Position numbers and translations under genes: made by a program. Of a stretch of 64,000 bases of DNA, positions 1 through 12,767 are shown one piece after another. Each line of letters opens with the position of its first letter. The stretch's first letter is position 1. The notes beneath the pieces were generated by a model. That model did not search any database and was not told the DNA's origin. It was given only the letters and a program-made list of their open reading frames with translations. The DNA is from Ianthella basta. Its lineage: Eukaryota; Porifera; Demospongiae; Verongiida; Ianthellidae. The stretch lies in NCBI GenBank assembly GCA_964019415.1, contig OZ025868.1, positions 6,737,659-6,801,658 of the forward strand, given 5' to 3'.

Positions 1-1300
1 GGACATTTCCCGTCCTTTAGAACCCACAACTTGCACCTATATGTTAGTGTTGGAACTGCCACTGCTTTGAACACTGCTACATTGGCTTCTCTGCCAAACA
101 TTGCCCACTGAACACAAACCGATTTACTTTGACTTACAGAATTGCTTGTGTGAGTCTGTGTGTATTATGGGCTGCTGGAAAAGTTGCCTTCTGGCTAAAA
201 GAATTCCCCACATGCACGTTAATAACATTTCTGATTCCAATTCCAATTTCAATTTGATTACTCAAAGGGCTCATGTGGTCCTGACCCTCTGTTACTTGTG
301 TTGGTGGTCATTCATTTTCTGCCACCAACTAGTGCATTTACTCTAGTGGCACATGTGGTTCTGACCCTCTGTTACTTGCACTGCAAATGCCTACAAATTA
401 GAAGAAGACCAGAGCATCTGGTCGAAATGTCGGCAAGGTATTCAACCCTGTTGTGAAGCTGGTATTGGAGAACCAACCCTTTCTAATTTGTAGGCATTTG
501 CTGCTATGCTGGAGCAGAGCAGCACCCACATGTACACTTGCTCACAACTATCCAGTCACTAGGTCCAGCTACTATACTACACATAGATAGATACAACTGC
601 CGCCACCACAACCATCGTGCAAGTTGCAGTGTGCACACCAGTATATTATGTGCTAGAGTAGCCTCATTTCCAGGCTATTTAAGTAAGCACGGGGGTGGAG
701 AGGATGGCCTGGGAACCACTGTTAGCACATGAGCATAGATTTTCCAGCAAACAACTAGCTCATAGGAACTTCAGCTCTAGTTAATTGCCAGCCCTGCCTT
801 AAAGAAGACATACGGCAAGGCTGTCGCGAAGAGAGCGGCTTCTGGAAGTTTCCTCGCTGTGGATATCCCTTAGCACTCGTATACGTAGCAGCTAGCAGGC
901 TAGGGCAGAATGGCTCAGCTTACATACAACAGCAGAGAAATGCTATTTTGGAATGTGACTGAGAGTCAGACAGCCTCACATGTATGCAATAGTCGGCACA
1001 CAGCTTTACTGTAACCATATTAGATCCAGACGACGTTAGTGAGACCGCTTTCCTCCCGCCAGTCCTATGCCCAGTGTTTGAAAACCACTGGCACCGAATA
1101 TCGAAGCATCTCAGTAAACTGACTAACGGCAATAATATTCTACCCAAACCGGACTGGTTCCAACTGTTCTCAGCATTTCCCTGCTCGTTAATTTCACGGT
1201 TTACCTATACTCTTCTACACGTAGATTATGGAAACATATACAAGGTTTACCAGGAACAGTGGTGCCCAGGCCGTCTTTTCCTCCCACGCAACAATTAAAG
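1..1300. other. Non-coding 5' flank with short repeats
   Basis: No convincing exon is seen. Bases 240-380 hold a roughly 90-base direct repeat whose units end in a GTTACTTG motif that also recurs at 1390-1800 and 8880-9480. An inverted repeat with 20-22 base arms lies at about 386-406 and 482-503, with a loop of about 75 bases, and looks like a small hairpin element. The remaining short open frames have no splice or family support. Confidence 0.5.
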
Positions 1301-1309
1301 TGGACAGCC

Positions 1310-1810
1310 TGGGAACAAGGCTAGTGCTAGAGCTGCAAGAAAACAGACCACCACATCAGGCGCTGCTACCACATACTACCACCACCACCACACAGTGCAA
1401 GCTACAATGCAGTGAATGCATGCATTCAGTATATGCACCATTGCTCTAGAAAACAGACCACCACCACCACGTACCACCACACAGTACAAGTTACACTGCA
1501 TGCATTCAGTATATGCTCTAGAAAAAACACCACCACCACCACGCAGTGCAAGTTACAATATCGCAGTCACCACCACCTGTGTAGAGTATCTGCACCAGTT
1601 GGTCATAGAAAAAGACCACCAGTGCAAGTTACAGTGGCCCCGGGCCAGCACACGCACCATTCATATCACCACATGTGCCAGAAAGTGAATGCGCTCAATG
1701 GCTGAACAATAGACCATGCACCAGAGCAAGTTACAGCCGGTCAGAGCCTGCACCGCCGGCATTGGAGTGCACACTGCAGCAGGCAAATGTAACTTGCCTA
1801 AAGGCATGCC
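1310..1810. repeat. CAC-rich minisatellite with CAGTGCAAGTTAC core
   Basis: Irregular units of about 60-70 bases combine a CAC-triplet run, the core CAGTGCAAGTTAC and a GCATTCAGTATATGC segment. The core recurs near 1387, 1482, 1543, 1620 and 1720, and in inverted orientation near 1785. A related block lies inside intron 8 of gene A (8840-9480), mostly in the opposite orientation. Open frames here are by-products of the triplet repeat. Confidence 0.7.
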
Positions 1811-1869
1811 ATTGAATTCTTCTTGCCCCTCTGACAGGCACACTGCTTGGGGACGGGTGTGGTACTACA

Positions 1870-2044
1870 ATGGAACCTGTCTGATGTTGATCACTGTGTT
1901 AGGCAGCCACCTCTCTAAAACAGCCAGCCTCCTTTGCCCCTAATAGCACTAAAGCATGGAAATCTACCTCTGTAGAGCAGCTACCTCTATATAAAGGTCA
2001 ATTAGAACTGGCTCAGAGGTTACTGGCTTAGACAGGTTCCACTT
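1870..2044. repeat. Hairpin (MITE-like) element with GGAACCTGTCT ends
   Basis: The left end reads TGGAACCTGTCT and the right end AGACAGGTTCCA, its reverse complement, so the element folds back on itself. Related copies lie at 3280-3454 (in the duplicate of this block), 35319-35475 (right arm decayed) and 55270-55452. It is non-coding and of the size expected for a non-autonomous DNA transposon. Confidence 0.65.
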
Positions 2045-2153
2045 TACATTTAATGGTTAGGTAGTCTGTGAGTATGGCTATCCGTATCACTGTCTTTGAG
2101 ATTCCAAGGTTCACCTGTTTGTTATACTGCCTTTTCTGTCGTGTTTGCTACAG

Positions 2154-2600
2154 CAACCATTACCTTGACACGGGAGGATGATGGATCCCCATGCTCCTCT
2201 TCCATAGTGCTGACGTGTTCATATCAAAATACGCAGTTAGTGCGTATCGAAGAGTGCGCCGCAAACACCATGCACTTCACTTTGGTGACGAGGACTATTA
2301 TATTGGGTAACCCTGACTTTGAAGAAGTGATAAGTGCTGAATTGGGATCAACTGACTTTAACGGACACTATATTATGGCATAATGACGCCACCGGAAGCG
2401 GACCTAACTTTACAGATGGCCCGAAGCTAAGTTGTTATAGCGTGCGCCCAAGGCTAAGTTGTTATAGCGTGCGCCCAAGGCTAAGTTGATCCGTCAGTTG
2501 ACCCCTGAATTGTACATGCTAAGGATTGGTCGAGTTGAAAGGTACAATGGTACACGTTACCGCTGCCAAGGCTTTAATGCTGAAACAGCGGAGGATACCG
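2154..2600 (+). pseudogene. Broken duplicate of the gene A Ig exon
   Basis: From a CAG acceptor at 2151-2153 this matches the intact Ig exon of gene A at 3574-3882, including the first Ig cysteine (LTCSY) and the YRCQGF second-cysteine motif. It is interrupted at 2344-2505 by a 162-base transposon that brings in-frame stops, and similarity ends near 2598, before the last strand and donor site of the Ig exon. It also lies upstream of the only signal-peptide exon (3006), so it cannot join a normal transcript of gene A. The duplicated block covers about 1812-2598 and 3226-3848. I call it a dead exon copy. Confidence 0.75.
2344..2505. mobile_element. 162-bp MITE with 13-bp TIRs and 6-bp target duplication
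   Basis: Comparing the two Ig exon copies shows a clean insertion. The ends are GGGATCAACTGAC (2344-2356) and GTCAGTTGACCCC (2493-2505), inverted repeats with one mismatch. TGAATT is present on both sides (2338-2343 and 2506-2511) but only once in the uninterrupted copy at 3574-3882. Inside are about two and a half units of a 26-27 base tandem repeat (2424-2487). There is no coding capacity. The superfamily is not assigned. Confidence 0.85.
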
Positions 2601-2861
2601 GCTCACATTCTGCGCGTTGTTGCCGTGCTTCCCAATACACACACATAGCAAACGTGCACACAGCCACCTACCTTCCCTAAAAGATTCTGTGGTGATCTGC
2701 TTGGGGCACGTAGCGGATACTGTGACAAGTCCAAGCAGACAGAATACCACCAGTTCACGTATCCTCATGACGTCTTTCTTGCAAGGCTATACGGTCCAAA
2801 GGTGAAAGGCGAAAACCCAACTCGTCGAAGTCAACTAGCTCGCCTCCCGAAATAATAGCGG

Positions 2862-2960
2862 AAGCATATAAATTATATCTATGGCGGAAGCGAAGGAAAC
2901 GGAAGTTATTATGACGTCATATCCGTGACCTTGTTGCAACCGCTCTATAGCCTCTCTCCG
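2862..2960 (+). promoter_or_regulatory. Probable gene A core promoter region with CRE-like site
   Basis: A CATATAAATTATAT stretch near 2865-2880 could act as a TATA-like element, and a palindromic ATGACGTCAT (2911-2920) matches the CRE/AP-1 class consensus. Both lie within 150 bases of the gene A start codon at 3006. The start site itself cannot be seen, so this is inference from position and motif. Confidence 0.35.
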
Positions 2961-3005
2961 CGTGTCTATGTTGCGAGGCAATGGCCTGAGCTGAGAGCGA
3001 GAAAT

Positions 3006-6000
3006 ATGGACACGAAGGTAGACAGTCACAGTGTCGCTGTCATCGCGGTATTCATTCTTTATTTTTTGGCGTGCTTCTGTATAACAGCAAGTCTAGGTAA
3101 GTGGAGGGGAGGGGGGAACGCTTGTCATTACTTAATAAATAACATACAAAACATGCTTCGGACACGGGGTAAAATTGTCAAGTGTAGGAACATGTGAAGG
3201 TAGCTATAACCTCGCAAGGCATATGATTCTTCTTGCCCCTCTGACAGGCACACTGCTTGGGGACGGGTGTGGTACTACAATGGAACCTGTCTAATGTTGG
3301 TCACTGTGCTAGGCATCCACCTCCCTAAAACAGCCAGCCTCCTTTGCCCCTAATAGCACTAAAGCATGGAAATCTACCTCTGTAGAGCAGCTACCTCTAT
3401 ATAAAGGTCAATTAGAACTGGCTCAGAGGTTACTGGCTTAGACAGGTTCCACTTTACATTTAATGGTTAGGTAGTCTGTGGATATGGCTATCCGTTTGAT
3501 TACCAGTCACTGTCTTTGAGACTCCAAGGTTCACCTGTTTGTTATACTGCCTTTTCTGTCGTGTTTGCTACAGCAACCATTACCTTGACACGGGAGGATG
3601 ATGGATCCCCATGCTCCTCTTCCATAGTGCTGACGTGTTCATATCAAAATACGCAATTTGTGCGTATCGAAGAGTGCGCCGCAAACACCATGCACTTCAC
3701 TTTGGTGACGAGGACTACTATATTGAGTAACCCTGACTTTGAAGAAGTGATAAGTGCTGAATTGTACATGCTAAGGATTAGTCGAGTTGAAAGGTACAAT
3801 GGTACACGTTACCGCTGCCAAGGCTTTAATGCTGAAACAGAGGAGGAAGTGGTCAGTAACGAGTGGACACTGATAGTGCCAAGTGAGTTTGTAACAGCTG
3901 TGCAGAATTCATGCTGTAAACTTGTTTTGCAATTGTAGAATTTTGCCTACTTCTTGCACAAGCGCAAGCCATAAAGTAGTCTTTCTTAGCCAGAGTGCCA
4001 TTTTTAGGATCTGCAGTACCTACCAGGTAAGGCCTGTATTGGTATCTTTCCTGCATGTTCTGATCTACCAAGAGCACACACGAGTGTGCTATGGGTGATG
4101 CTGTGACCGTGGCTAGCTCAGGAATACCATTTCCTAAAGTGTAATATTATTATTATTGTAACAGTCAGGCTGCTCTGCCCACAAGGGGAAGGTTCATCAA
4201 CTCCCACTACATTCTCAGAAAGTGGGTGGGCTCAACACCTGCAGTTATGCTAATTATTGGTGTGAGGTATTTCTATTGTCACCAGAGCCAGTGAGGGTGA
4301 TGGACAGGCAAAGCAGTAGTGTCTGATGCTATTCATGAAGCGTAAACTGTTGTATTTTGTGTCAGGCATCATTCTGGCCGAAATGTCTTTGTAGTTTCAC
4401 CTACTTGCTTTGGGAAAGGTCTGTGCTTTGTGTCTCTTCCTTGTTCAGATTGTGCCTCTTCTGTGACCATGTTACTTTGTTTCAATTGAGGCACCCCACT
4501 GCAGGATGGTCTGAAGTATACATAGCTATGTAGCTATGAACGGAGCTGTACAACACTTAAGGTTGATTTAAAACTTGTTTGAATGACCAAGCGGGCACAT
4601 TCCTTAGCTTTGATGTTTGGCCACAGAAAGGGCCATATATCTGTATTGTCCAGGCTATCTGGTCATCGTAAAAGTAGTACCTACGTACTTCGCTACAGAC
4701 ATGCACTGTAACCGTGAATCTCTTCAGCAATCAAATAACCACCGTGTTACAAACGTAGAGACTGACTATTACAGAGAAGGTATGCTGTATGAACACGTGT
4801 CTGTAACAATCATGAATGCACACAAAAGAACAAGGACCTCATGGCCCAAGGGTCCTAGTGGAATGTATCATGCAAGAGAGCACGTTTAGCTAAACACAAG
4901 AAGCATGAACTCCACATATCACTGTTTTCTTCCTGTGCATTGTTGTTATATTTAGTAGTTGAGCGAAAGGCGTGAATTGTACTGAAATGGCTGTATTATT
5001 ATACGTATGTAATTATACGTAATAATGCGTAATTATACGAGACACCAATACTGGTGTAGTTGGTAGGTTAGGCGTAATACCCAGTGATTACTCTTTTCAA
5101 TTTAATTATACGTAGTTTGATCTCCATTTTCCCTTACAGCTTTCTAACTTTGTATGTGTACGTTGGAGGTTATTGTTTGTACTGTATGTTAATTTCATGA
5201 TCATGAAATAAATTGGTTAGTCGTCCAAAAGTGACATTATTTGCATACCATAATTATTATACTATCCTACATGTACATATATTTCTTGACAATGTTTAAT
5301 TTGGACAGCTTAGTAGCCTACAGTTTCCTTCAACTGTGATTAGCTACAGTAATGTCAATGCATGGTGAATGTATCAGTGCAGCACTATCTCTAACGTATG
5401 TAGGTGTGGTACATCTGATTGTTATAGTTATCTCAAACCTTTCTCATTGTACTTGTACAGACATATGCCCTAACATGGATACAAATGGCACAGACGTAGT
5501 GGACACCAGTGTTACAAGTACTATAAGCAATGCAACACTGGACAATGGCAACAACACTACAACAATAGGTAGCACATGTAAACACTGAATAAGCTGCCGC
5601 TCTGCATTTGGTAATCGTGCATCCTGTTTCTTATATATGCATGGTGTGTAGCAGTTGAAAGTAACATTGTGTATGCTCACAGATACGTACGTGTCTATGG
5701 TACATTTGCCTAGAATCAGCATGGTACCTGTGATAGCCAGGATCTTAGATAGTAGCAGTGAAAGTCATGCACTTCACTTTAGACCTGTGATTATTTTGAG
5801 ATGTTGCAATATGTATGTGCTAACCCATTTGCGTTTCTGTTTCTCCCTTTATGGTGACTCTAACTGTTTGCGACACATTCTCTGAATTGGACCAGCACAA
5901 CCATGGACTTCAGCACAGCTCAGCCTAGAAATACCTGTATCCATTGCAGCTGTTGTTGTTGTTGCTGCTGTTACTGCTCTTGTTACAATATCATGTATAA

Positions 6001-9000
6001 TAACAGTGGTTCTGCAAAGAAGGAAGAGACAAGGTATGTATGTATAGTGGATTGCGATTTACTAAGCCCATACTCATATTTTGATGTATACATGACATTG
6101 TACTGTATGTTATGCACAAACCACGGATCTGGACCTATGCAAATCATGCTTCAATACTGCATGTGCAACAAGTTGTTGATATTCAGATTGCAGAACATGT
6201 ATTGTGAGACAATCTGTGGATTGTTAGCTAGTGCATTCCTCGGATTGTTCCCTATGAATTGTGCTGTGCGCAGAGCAAGTGATAGGATGGCCTATGTATG
6301 TGAATCATTTCAGAGCGGGGGGGGGGAGAGGGTGGGGGATGCGAGGGATGGCCTGATATGGTGCTTACCCCCTAATTGAAGGTGAATGTTTTGCATTACC
6401 TGACAAGGAGGGGAAAGCGCTACCCCTCCTGTAAGTTCTTGACCTGATGTGAGCTCACCCAGAAATGGAAGGTGTTTGTTTGCATTACCTACTTGACCTT
6501 AACTTCTCCTAAGTAGTATGTATGTCTGCAATAGGTGACCTGTCCCATTATCTCAGGTATCTGATTAGCGATTAGATTAGCATGACAACCATGATTCGAT
6601 GAATTGTTTCAGTTGGTGTGACTCCTGACAAAATCATGCCCATCCGCCAGCAGTTGTTGATTGCACTGTAGGCAGTAATGGCCATGGGGGTGAGCACTTG
6701 GTTCATTCTTAGCATAGAAATGTATGTAACCTATTGTTGTTTACGATGTAATGTAATTGCTGAGCGGCGAGCGTAAGCAAGCGAAGCGAGGCCAATGCTC
6801 ACAGTCTATTCGAACTTCGGCGATGTTTATATATCCGATATTTGTATCGCACGACATGTGACTGCGCATGTGACTCCGTCACATGACGGCTTGTCTTTTC
6901 AAGGGGTGCTTCTGCTTCTGTTCGGCCGCTCATCTTTGCTGGCATGCTCCCGCGGATCAAGGGCACAGAAGGAGAGCAGATGGGAATGGCAATGACGCGG
7001 CTGCGTCCAGCACGCCGAGGGGGCCACGCTGCAAGATGGTGCGTGCGACTTGATACGGAGACAGCGGGGCAAAGAGAGGCCAGACTAGAAGTGAATGCGG
7101 CAGAATGGCACAAGGCTACTGGCCTCGGCGACGGACGAGCAGCGTCAGTCCAGGCTTGAGGAGCTTTGGCAGTAACAAACAAGGCACTTGGCTACTAAGA
7201 CAGCTCCAGTCTGTAACATCACATTACACTTGTGTATTGGCCATGTACTATTCATGCTGCGAGGCAATTCTTATGCGCTTAGCGTATGCCTAGTATACCA
7301 GTGATACATAATTATTACTCAGATGGTACCATTAATATTTTGGTTGCAACCTCGAGACCACATTATGTACCTACTGTAAGTCCAACGTCAAATTTGTGGT
7401 AGAGTTCATGTTTGCGAAACAGAGTTGAACTATGATGTTACCTTTTGATGCTTTATATGCAGGTTCATCAAGTGACCAGTCTGTGAACAGTCCGCCACAA
7501 CAGGAAACGAGCCCAGGGCACACGGCTGAATCATTAGTGGCAGGTATACATACAGAAGGTTTGAGTGATGAACCTTGGCAGTCTCCCCAAGCGGCAGGTG
7601 ATGATACAGCAGGAGTTTTGCCTAGTGCAGGGAACATCATGCACTATAAAAATGTCAGACATCACTATATGCACAGCTACTTGCGAAGTGATGAGCAGCT
7701 CACTGCTGTAAGTGAACTGGGATTATTGTACAGGCACTGTGTACGTCATGAAATGTTACATGCCTCCATGGGTACATACGTGCATATATGTATTCATTTA
7801 AAAGTGCTGTATGCATGTATGCATGCATGAGACTGCTGCAATGCTTGGTGTATGCCATGTTCATTTGTTTCTCCGACTCCATCTCAATCCATCACTTCCT
7901 CAGGCACCGCACATTGAGTCATGTACTGCCCGCCACAGCAGAGGTGATCATGACAGTAAGTATGCATAGTGTTGCAAATTTTAGATTTTTGATTGTCATA
8001 AGATATACAATGCAAATTATTAGAAGGAATAGAAATGGGCTTTTCCTCTAGGGAAATGGTTGGTTGTGTACATATACTCATGAGTGGCATGCTCTTAAAA
8101 TTAAGAAATTAGTGTTCCTTCTGCACGAGCAAGTGCATGTCACACATCCTAGTGTGTACGTAGCATCTATCTATCCTTCTTTGCTCTCCTGTCCACTTGT
8201 GTAACAGATGCTGTGGCCGGCAGCACTGTGCCAATGTCATGCAACCCAGCATATGTTGCTCTTGAGCATTCCTACCAACACCAGCTGCAGTCAGAATCAA
8301 CAGACAAGCCATTTGACCAAACTTCCCAGGGCCCATCTTGTAAGTACGTCAATAGTTTTTGGGCATTCCATTTACTAGCTGAATACTCACAGTTTGAGTG
8401 GGTTCCTAGCCTGTAGTTGGCAGTTTTAGTGTTTAATTTATCAAACTGGCCTGTTTTTCGAAATCCTGAGTTTTTAAAGGTGAGAATTGAAAGGTTCACG
8501 AATTTTTGGAAGATTTACAGCATTCCTTATCTTTAATTTTTGACCACTGAGAGTGTCAGAAAATAACAAACATTGTTTGCCAATTGCATTATGTATGCTG
8601 CCACTCACACTTAGTAAATATGCGAACAATGAGAAGCTACCTACTGTATTTGCATTATACTGTACATATTCAATTTAATTCACCCTTGGACTTCCTGTTG
8701 TGAAGTGACATCTCCCTTTTCCCCATTTACGTACCTTGCAGCTAAGGATATTTCTATGCAGGTCAACCCTGCTTATGAAACCACTACGTTGCAGATGCAT
8801 CCACTACCCTTCTCTACTGGGGCAGAGTTGTGTAAGTAACTGCCAGTACTAGCCAGTACCCACCAGTGCCAGAAGAGTATTTGGGCTTGTTGGCCACAGC
8901 AACCAACCACACCGCAAGTTACAATGACTGTTACAAGACTGTTTGCACCATTTGAGCCTTGAAAATAATCACCAGCGCAAATTGCAGAGGGTCAGGACCA

Positions 9001-9744
9001 GCACGGGCACCATTGGAGAGCATCATGCAGCAAGCAAATGTAACTTACAGTATACTCATTTCCTTGCCGCATGATGCTCAGATGGTGCAAACAGTCTGCG
9101 TATGTGGGCCTTTAATCCTTCACCTCTGTAACTTGCAGTGTGGTTGGTTGCTGCGGCCAATAAGCCCAAATACTCTACTGGCACTTATGGTGGGTACCAT
9201 CAGCAACATGTGCTGGTGGTGGTGGCCTTCCAGCAATGTTTCAAACTACTGTACATGCACTGGTGGTGGTTACCCTGTGTAACTTGCTCTGGTGTTTTTC
9301 CCGATATGTTCTGCCACATATACTGGCTACAGCGATTGTAACTTGGACTGTGTGGTGGTGTGTGGTGGTGGTGGCGGTGCTGCATGGTGGTGGCGGTGAT
9401 GGTGGTTGCACTTGTGGGTGTTGTCCTTGCAGCACTGGCACATATACTGTGTGGTGGTCGTGGTGGTGGTTAATATAAGTAAACAAGGTCAATAGGCAAT
9501 AGGTACGGCTAGTGCAAGACCTGCTACTAGCTATATAATAATATACACACGGTCAACCACCCTTAACCTCATTTCACTTTGCACAGTGGAAGATGTTCCA
9601 ATGCAAGGCAATCCTGCCTATGAAACACTTAATTCAACTGAACCAAGTGCACAGTTGCAAATACCAGCAAGAGTGCCTCGACTGCAGCCACTGCCTGCAA
9701 CAGAGCATGACAAAACTACAGATGACAGTGATCATTATATATAG
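3006..9744 (+). CDS. Gene A: single-Ig transmembrane receptor with three NPAY tail modules
   Basis: Nine exons join without a frame break: 3006-3096, 3574-3882, 5461-5568, 5914-6033, 7463-7707, 7904-7955, 8208-8339, 8742-8831, 9587-9744 (434 residues). Residues 1-30 are a signal peptide. Residues 31-134 form one Ig domain on a symmetric phase 1-1 exon (LTCSY, then YNGTRYRCQGF). Residues 134-170 are an S/T/N-rich stalk. Residues about 175-201 are a Val/Ala-rich membrane helix followed by QRRKRQ. The tail carries NPAYVAL (Y324), NPAYETT (Y364) and NPAYETL (Y394), each near a Met. NPxY motifs are known PTB-domain ligands and Y-x-x-L resembles ITIMs, so a phosphotyrosine-signalling or endocytic receptor is likely. 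Its ligand is unknown. Further ectodomain exons could be hidden in the 3883-5460 intron. It is a paralogue of D and F by tail. Confidence 0.8.
8840..9480. repeat. GTG-rich minisatellite in gene A intron 8
   Basis: This block is related to 1310-1810, mostly in inverted orientation: GTG/GGT runs with GTAACTTG-type cores near 9038, 9125, 9280 and 9338, plus a shared CAGCAAGCAAATGTAACTT segment. It fills most of the intron between the last two NPAY exons of gene A. The open frames on either strand are repeat artefacts. Confidence 0.65.
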
Positions 9745-11780
9745 CCATGGGATGCAGATGTCCATGTTGTGATTGTAATTCCCTCTTTGTCCACCTTTCA
9801 TCTGTTTAACGTACTTATATCTTCTACACAACATATTTTGTGATTAATTATCTTTATTGCATGGTTCATGTCTGTGATTTTAGTGCTGCTATTGGAAGTA
9901 CTCTCTACATAATAATTATCATTACATTTGTAGCTACGTATATTTTGTGTTTATTCAACTGTGACATGCCCGTCATCAATTCCATCTTACATTACTAAAG
10001 TGGAGGAAGTGCACAGGCCATGCAGTGCACCCCTGCTTACATGTCTTCAGTGCATGGTGATAATGCAACAGCACAGTACAAGGGCTGTGTTGTTCTACCG
10101 ATTTGCCATAAACTAATCATGTTGCTGTGGTGGGGGATTTCGTTATATATATATTGCAATTGATTATACAGCCAATTGCAAGGACTGATGTCATTACTGC
10201 ATTACATGTGTTCGGGAAGATGCACAGTTAGTCATATTTATATACATAGAATTTAAGGCATGTGGTGAGCACGTGATTGACTGCATGCATGCATGCAATA
10301 ATGACTTTAAGCAGATTGAAGACGACATTCATCTCTATTGCGTACCTGCATACAGCTGGCATATGCATAGGGGTGTGGGCACATTCACACTGAAGTGCAA
10401 TTGCACTGTTCAACATCAGACAATGAACTCATGCATGCAGAAGGAGGCTTGTATATAGTCATGCCATATCACGCCAAATTTACATCATATGAGCATGAAA
10501 ATGGAAGAGATAAAATTAAATATGGTGGTCGGACATGAAGAAAATCAGAAAGAATTAATGAATTGATGTTATGAATGATGATGAGAATTAATGCTTTTCA
10601 GGAGTCTATCTATAACCTTAATTGGGCGTTAGGTGGCATTGTGTTCCATATTTTCATGCACAAACCTATAAACTCAGACAGCACAGCAGTGCTGGATTCA
10701 TGGGTTGTGACATAATCATATAGAATGTTTGAAGAAAATGCAAAAAAATTAATGCCTTCGAACGAATGTTCGAAAGTAATCACATTTGTTTATGCGCACA
10801 ATACAGAATAACCAAACCTTATCCAAGAGTCCTTAAACATTGGCTGTACAGGGGTGATCGTTTCCTCATGCAGACAGCTATATTTGAATATAAGTATATG
10901 TAAATAGCAAAAATTCTCACATGCACACAAGCAAACCTGTACCGAGAAAAATTTAGTCACAACAATTTGACTCCCGCAAGTGAATGCAAAATTTATAAAA
11001 CATGTTATTGAACACTTACAACTTCAGGAGCAGGTGATAAGAGTTGCATCTCGCTTGGTACTGTACACAGAAAAGCATGCAAATATACTCTAACATTGCC
11101 TTAAACGTTGCAGTCTACCTTTGTAATGCAATTGCATCGCCAACACTAGCAAGCCAACAGGTAGCTATCTTGATATGTTCCATTGCATTAACATTGAATT
11201 TCTGCTAAACATATAAATGCACAGAGAAATTTACTAGGTCTTTGCTTGGCCAGTCTCTTCACATCTTCTTCAGAAAGACATGCCTATGAAACCAGAAGAA
11301 TGATATACTGTACAGCATGTAAAAGTAGATAGACTTTGGGGTGAAGTATCACTTACATGTTCAGAATGACCATGAAACCATGACAGAACATTTCAATAGT
11401 TCAAGCTTCCATGAGCAAAGTAAAAGATACAAAGCATACATACATCGACCTCACCAGCAATTTGGGCTGGTCCTTGTACATTGCCACACTTTCTATAAAC
11501 CAGATATGCAATCTACATGTACAATTCAGAAGAATTGTACATAAAGAGGCCACACTCGCTCAGCATAATAACACAATTATTCAAAGGTTTGCCATAACAG
11601 AGAAGTATGGTGGCCCTTTGGTCATCAAGTTCAAACATAGTTACAAGTAAGACCAAATTTCATAATTATGGTAAAGGAAATTACTTAATGTGTGTCAACC
11701 TGAGGGTCTACATGGTAGACTATTATTGTTTAAAAGACACCTTTAACATTGCATTGCTAGAGTTACTGTCTAGCGAAAAG
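9745..11780. other. Spacer downstream of gene A
   Basis: No gene is recognised apart from the decayed NPAY exon at 10001-10110. The sequence is AT-rich with scattered short frames lacking splice context. Confidence 0.4.
10001..10110 (+). pseudogene. Decayed copy of a terminal NPAY exon
   Basis: About 250 bases past the gene A stop, TGGAGGAAGTGCACAGG followed by an ATG-CAG...CCT-GCT-TAC stretch aligns with the start of the last gene A exon (TGGAAGATG...CCTGCCTAT). The Asn of N-P-A-Y has become Thr, small insertions shift the frame, and the acceptor reads AAAG. This looks like a remnant of a duplicated tail exon, so the number of tail modules has probably changed over time. Confidence 0.5.
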
Positions 11781-12767
11781 GTCCAGAGCTAGCTAGATTA
11801 CAATATCATCTTATATAGAACACACATGATCACTGCTTTGACCAAATTAATCTACTCAAGGGGCGCTCAGAAAGTGGATGATAGCTACACTGTAGTTGCA
11901 CCACACTGTTGTGGTGATCATGATGACAACAATTATGTTCACAGTTTAGAATAGGACCATGAGCATGTGGTCCCACAATCATTTGTGGTACAAGAAAATG
12001 GCAGATTTCATACTTCTGTAGCACTGCCCTCTTTTGCATTCTTGGTATCATGGCAACATCTGTGCGCGTAGGAATTGACATCAGAGCTGTAAAATCCTCC
12101 ACCCACAGCAGCCTGATTACAATATAAAATATGCCTCAACAACTGAAGATGACAGCAGCTGGTGTCAAATGTTTAATTACATCAGAATTCTGCCTAGTAA
12201 ATATCTGTAAGAATTCTCAACTGTTCGTACATACGTACCTACAACTGCATAATTTGCTGCTACTTTGATTACATGTAACTTTGACAGCTATGGTATTATG
12301 AAGTTAAGATGGTAGTGTGTGATGTGTATGTGTAAGTGATGCATTAATCTGTGGTACAAGGGGTTGCCATCTGTTCCCATGATTGCTGTGACCCTGGCAG
12401 TGCCTGGAATATACAGCAGGTATCATCTGCAGCTAGCTATCATGATTTGAGTATAGTTATTAGCAGTTGGCACAGGCGTTCAGGTTGAAACTTCGTGCAA
12501 ATTCCTTGATTGAAGCCAAGCCATTCTCCATTGATCTATATAATAGCTACTAGCTACTTGAATCCATAGCTATGTAGCTAGCTAGCTACATTGCAGAGAA
12601 CATGACTTCTGCAGCTACCCTATACATTCTGCACCAGGTGGTAGGGTGTATGTAAATACTGTTTGCCATTTACAGGACTCACACACTATTGAATTTCTCT
12701 GGCCATGGTACGCCGATGCCCCTCGGTGCTAGGAGCAGGGAGTTTCCCTTGTCGTGCAGCTTGTAAA

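Noticed and set aside
1412-1705. Overlapping Thr/His-rich frames near 1.4-1.7 kb
   Set aside because: By-products of CAC triplets in a minisatellite; no splice support and the frame is not conserved in the related block at 8.8-9.5 kb.
4617-4889. 90-codon frame between gene A Ig and stalk exons as a second ectodomain exon
   Set aside because: No acceptor/donor pair gives the phase 1-1 exon required, and no Ig cysteines are present.
5903-6379. 158-codon frame over the gene A membrane exon
   Set aside because: Wrong frame: its Cys run is the out-of-frame reading of the Val/Ala-rich membrane helix.
9236-9492. Val/Gly-rich or His-rich frames in the GTG block
   Set aside because: Triplet-repeat artefacts inside gene A intron 8.
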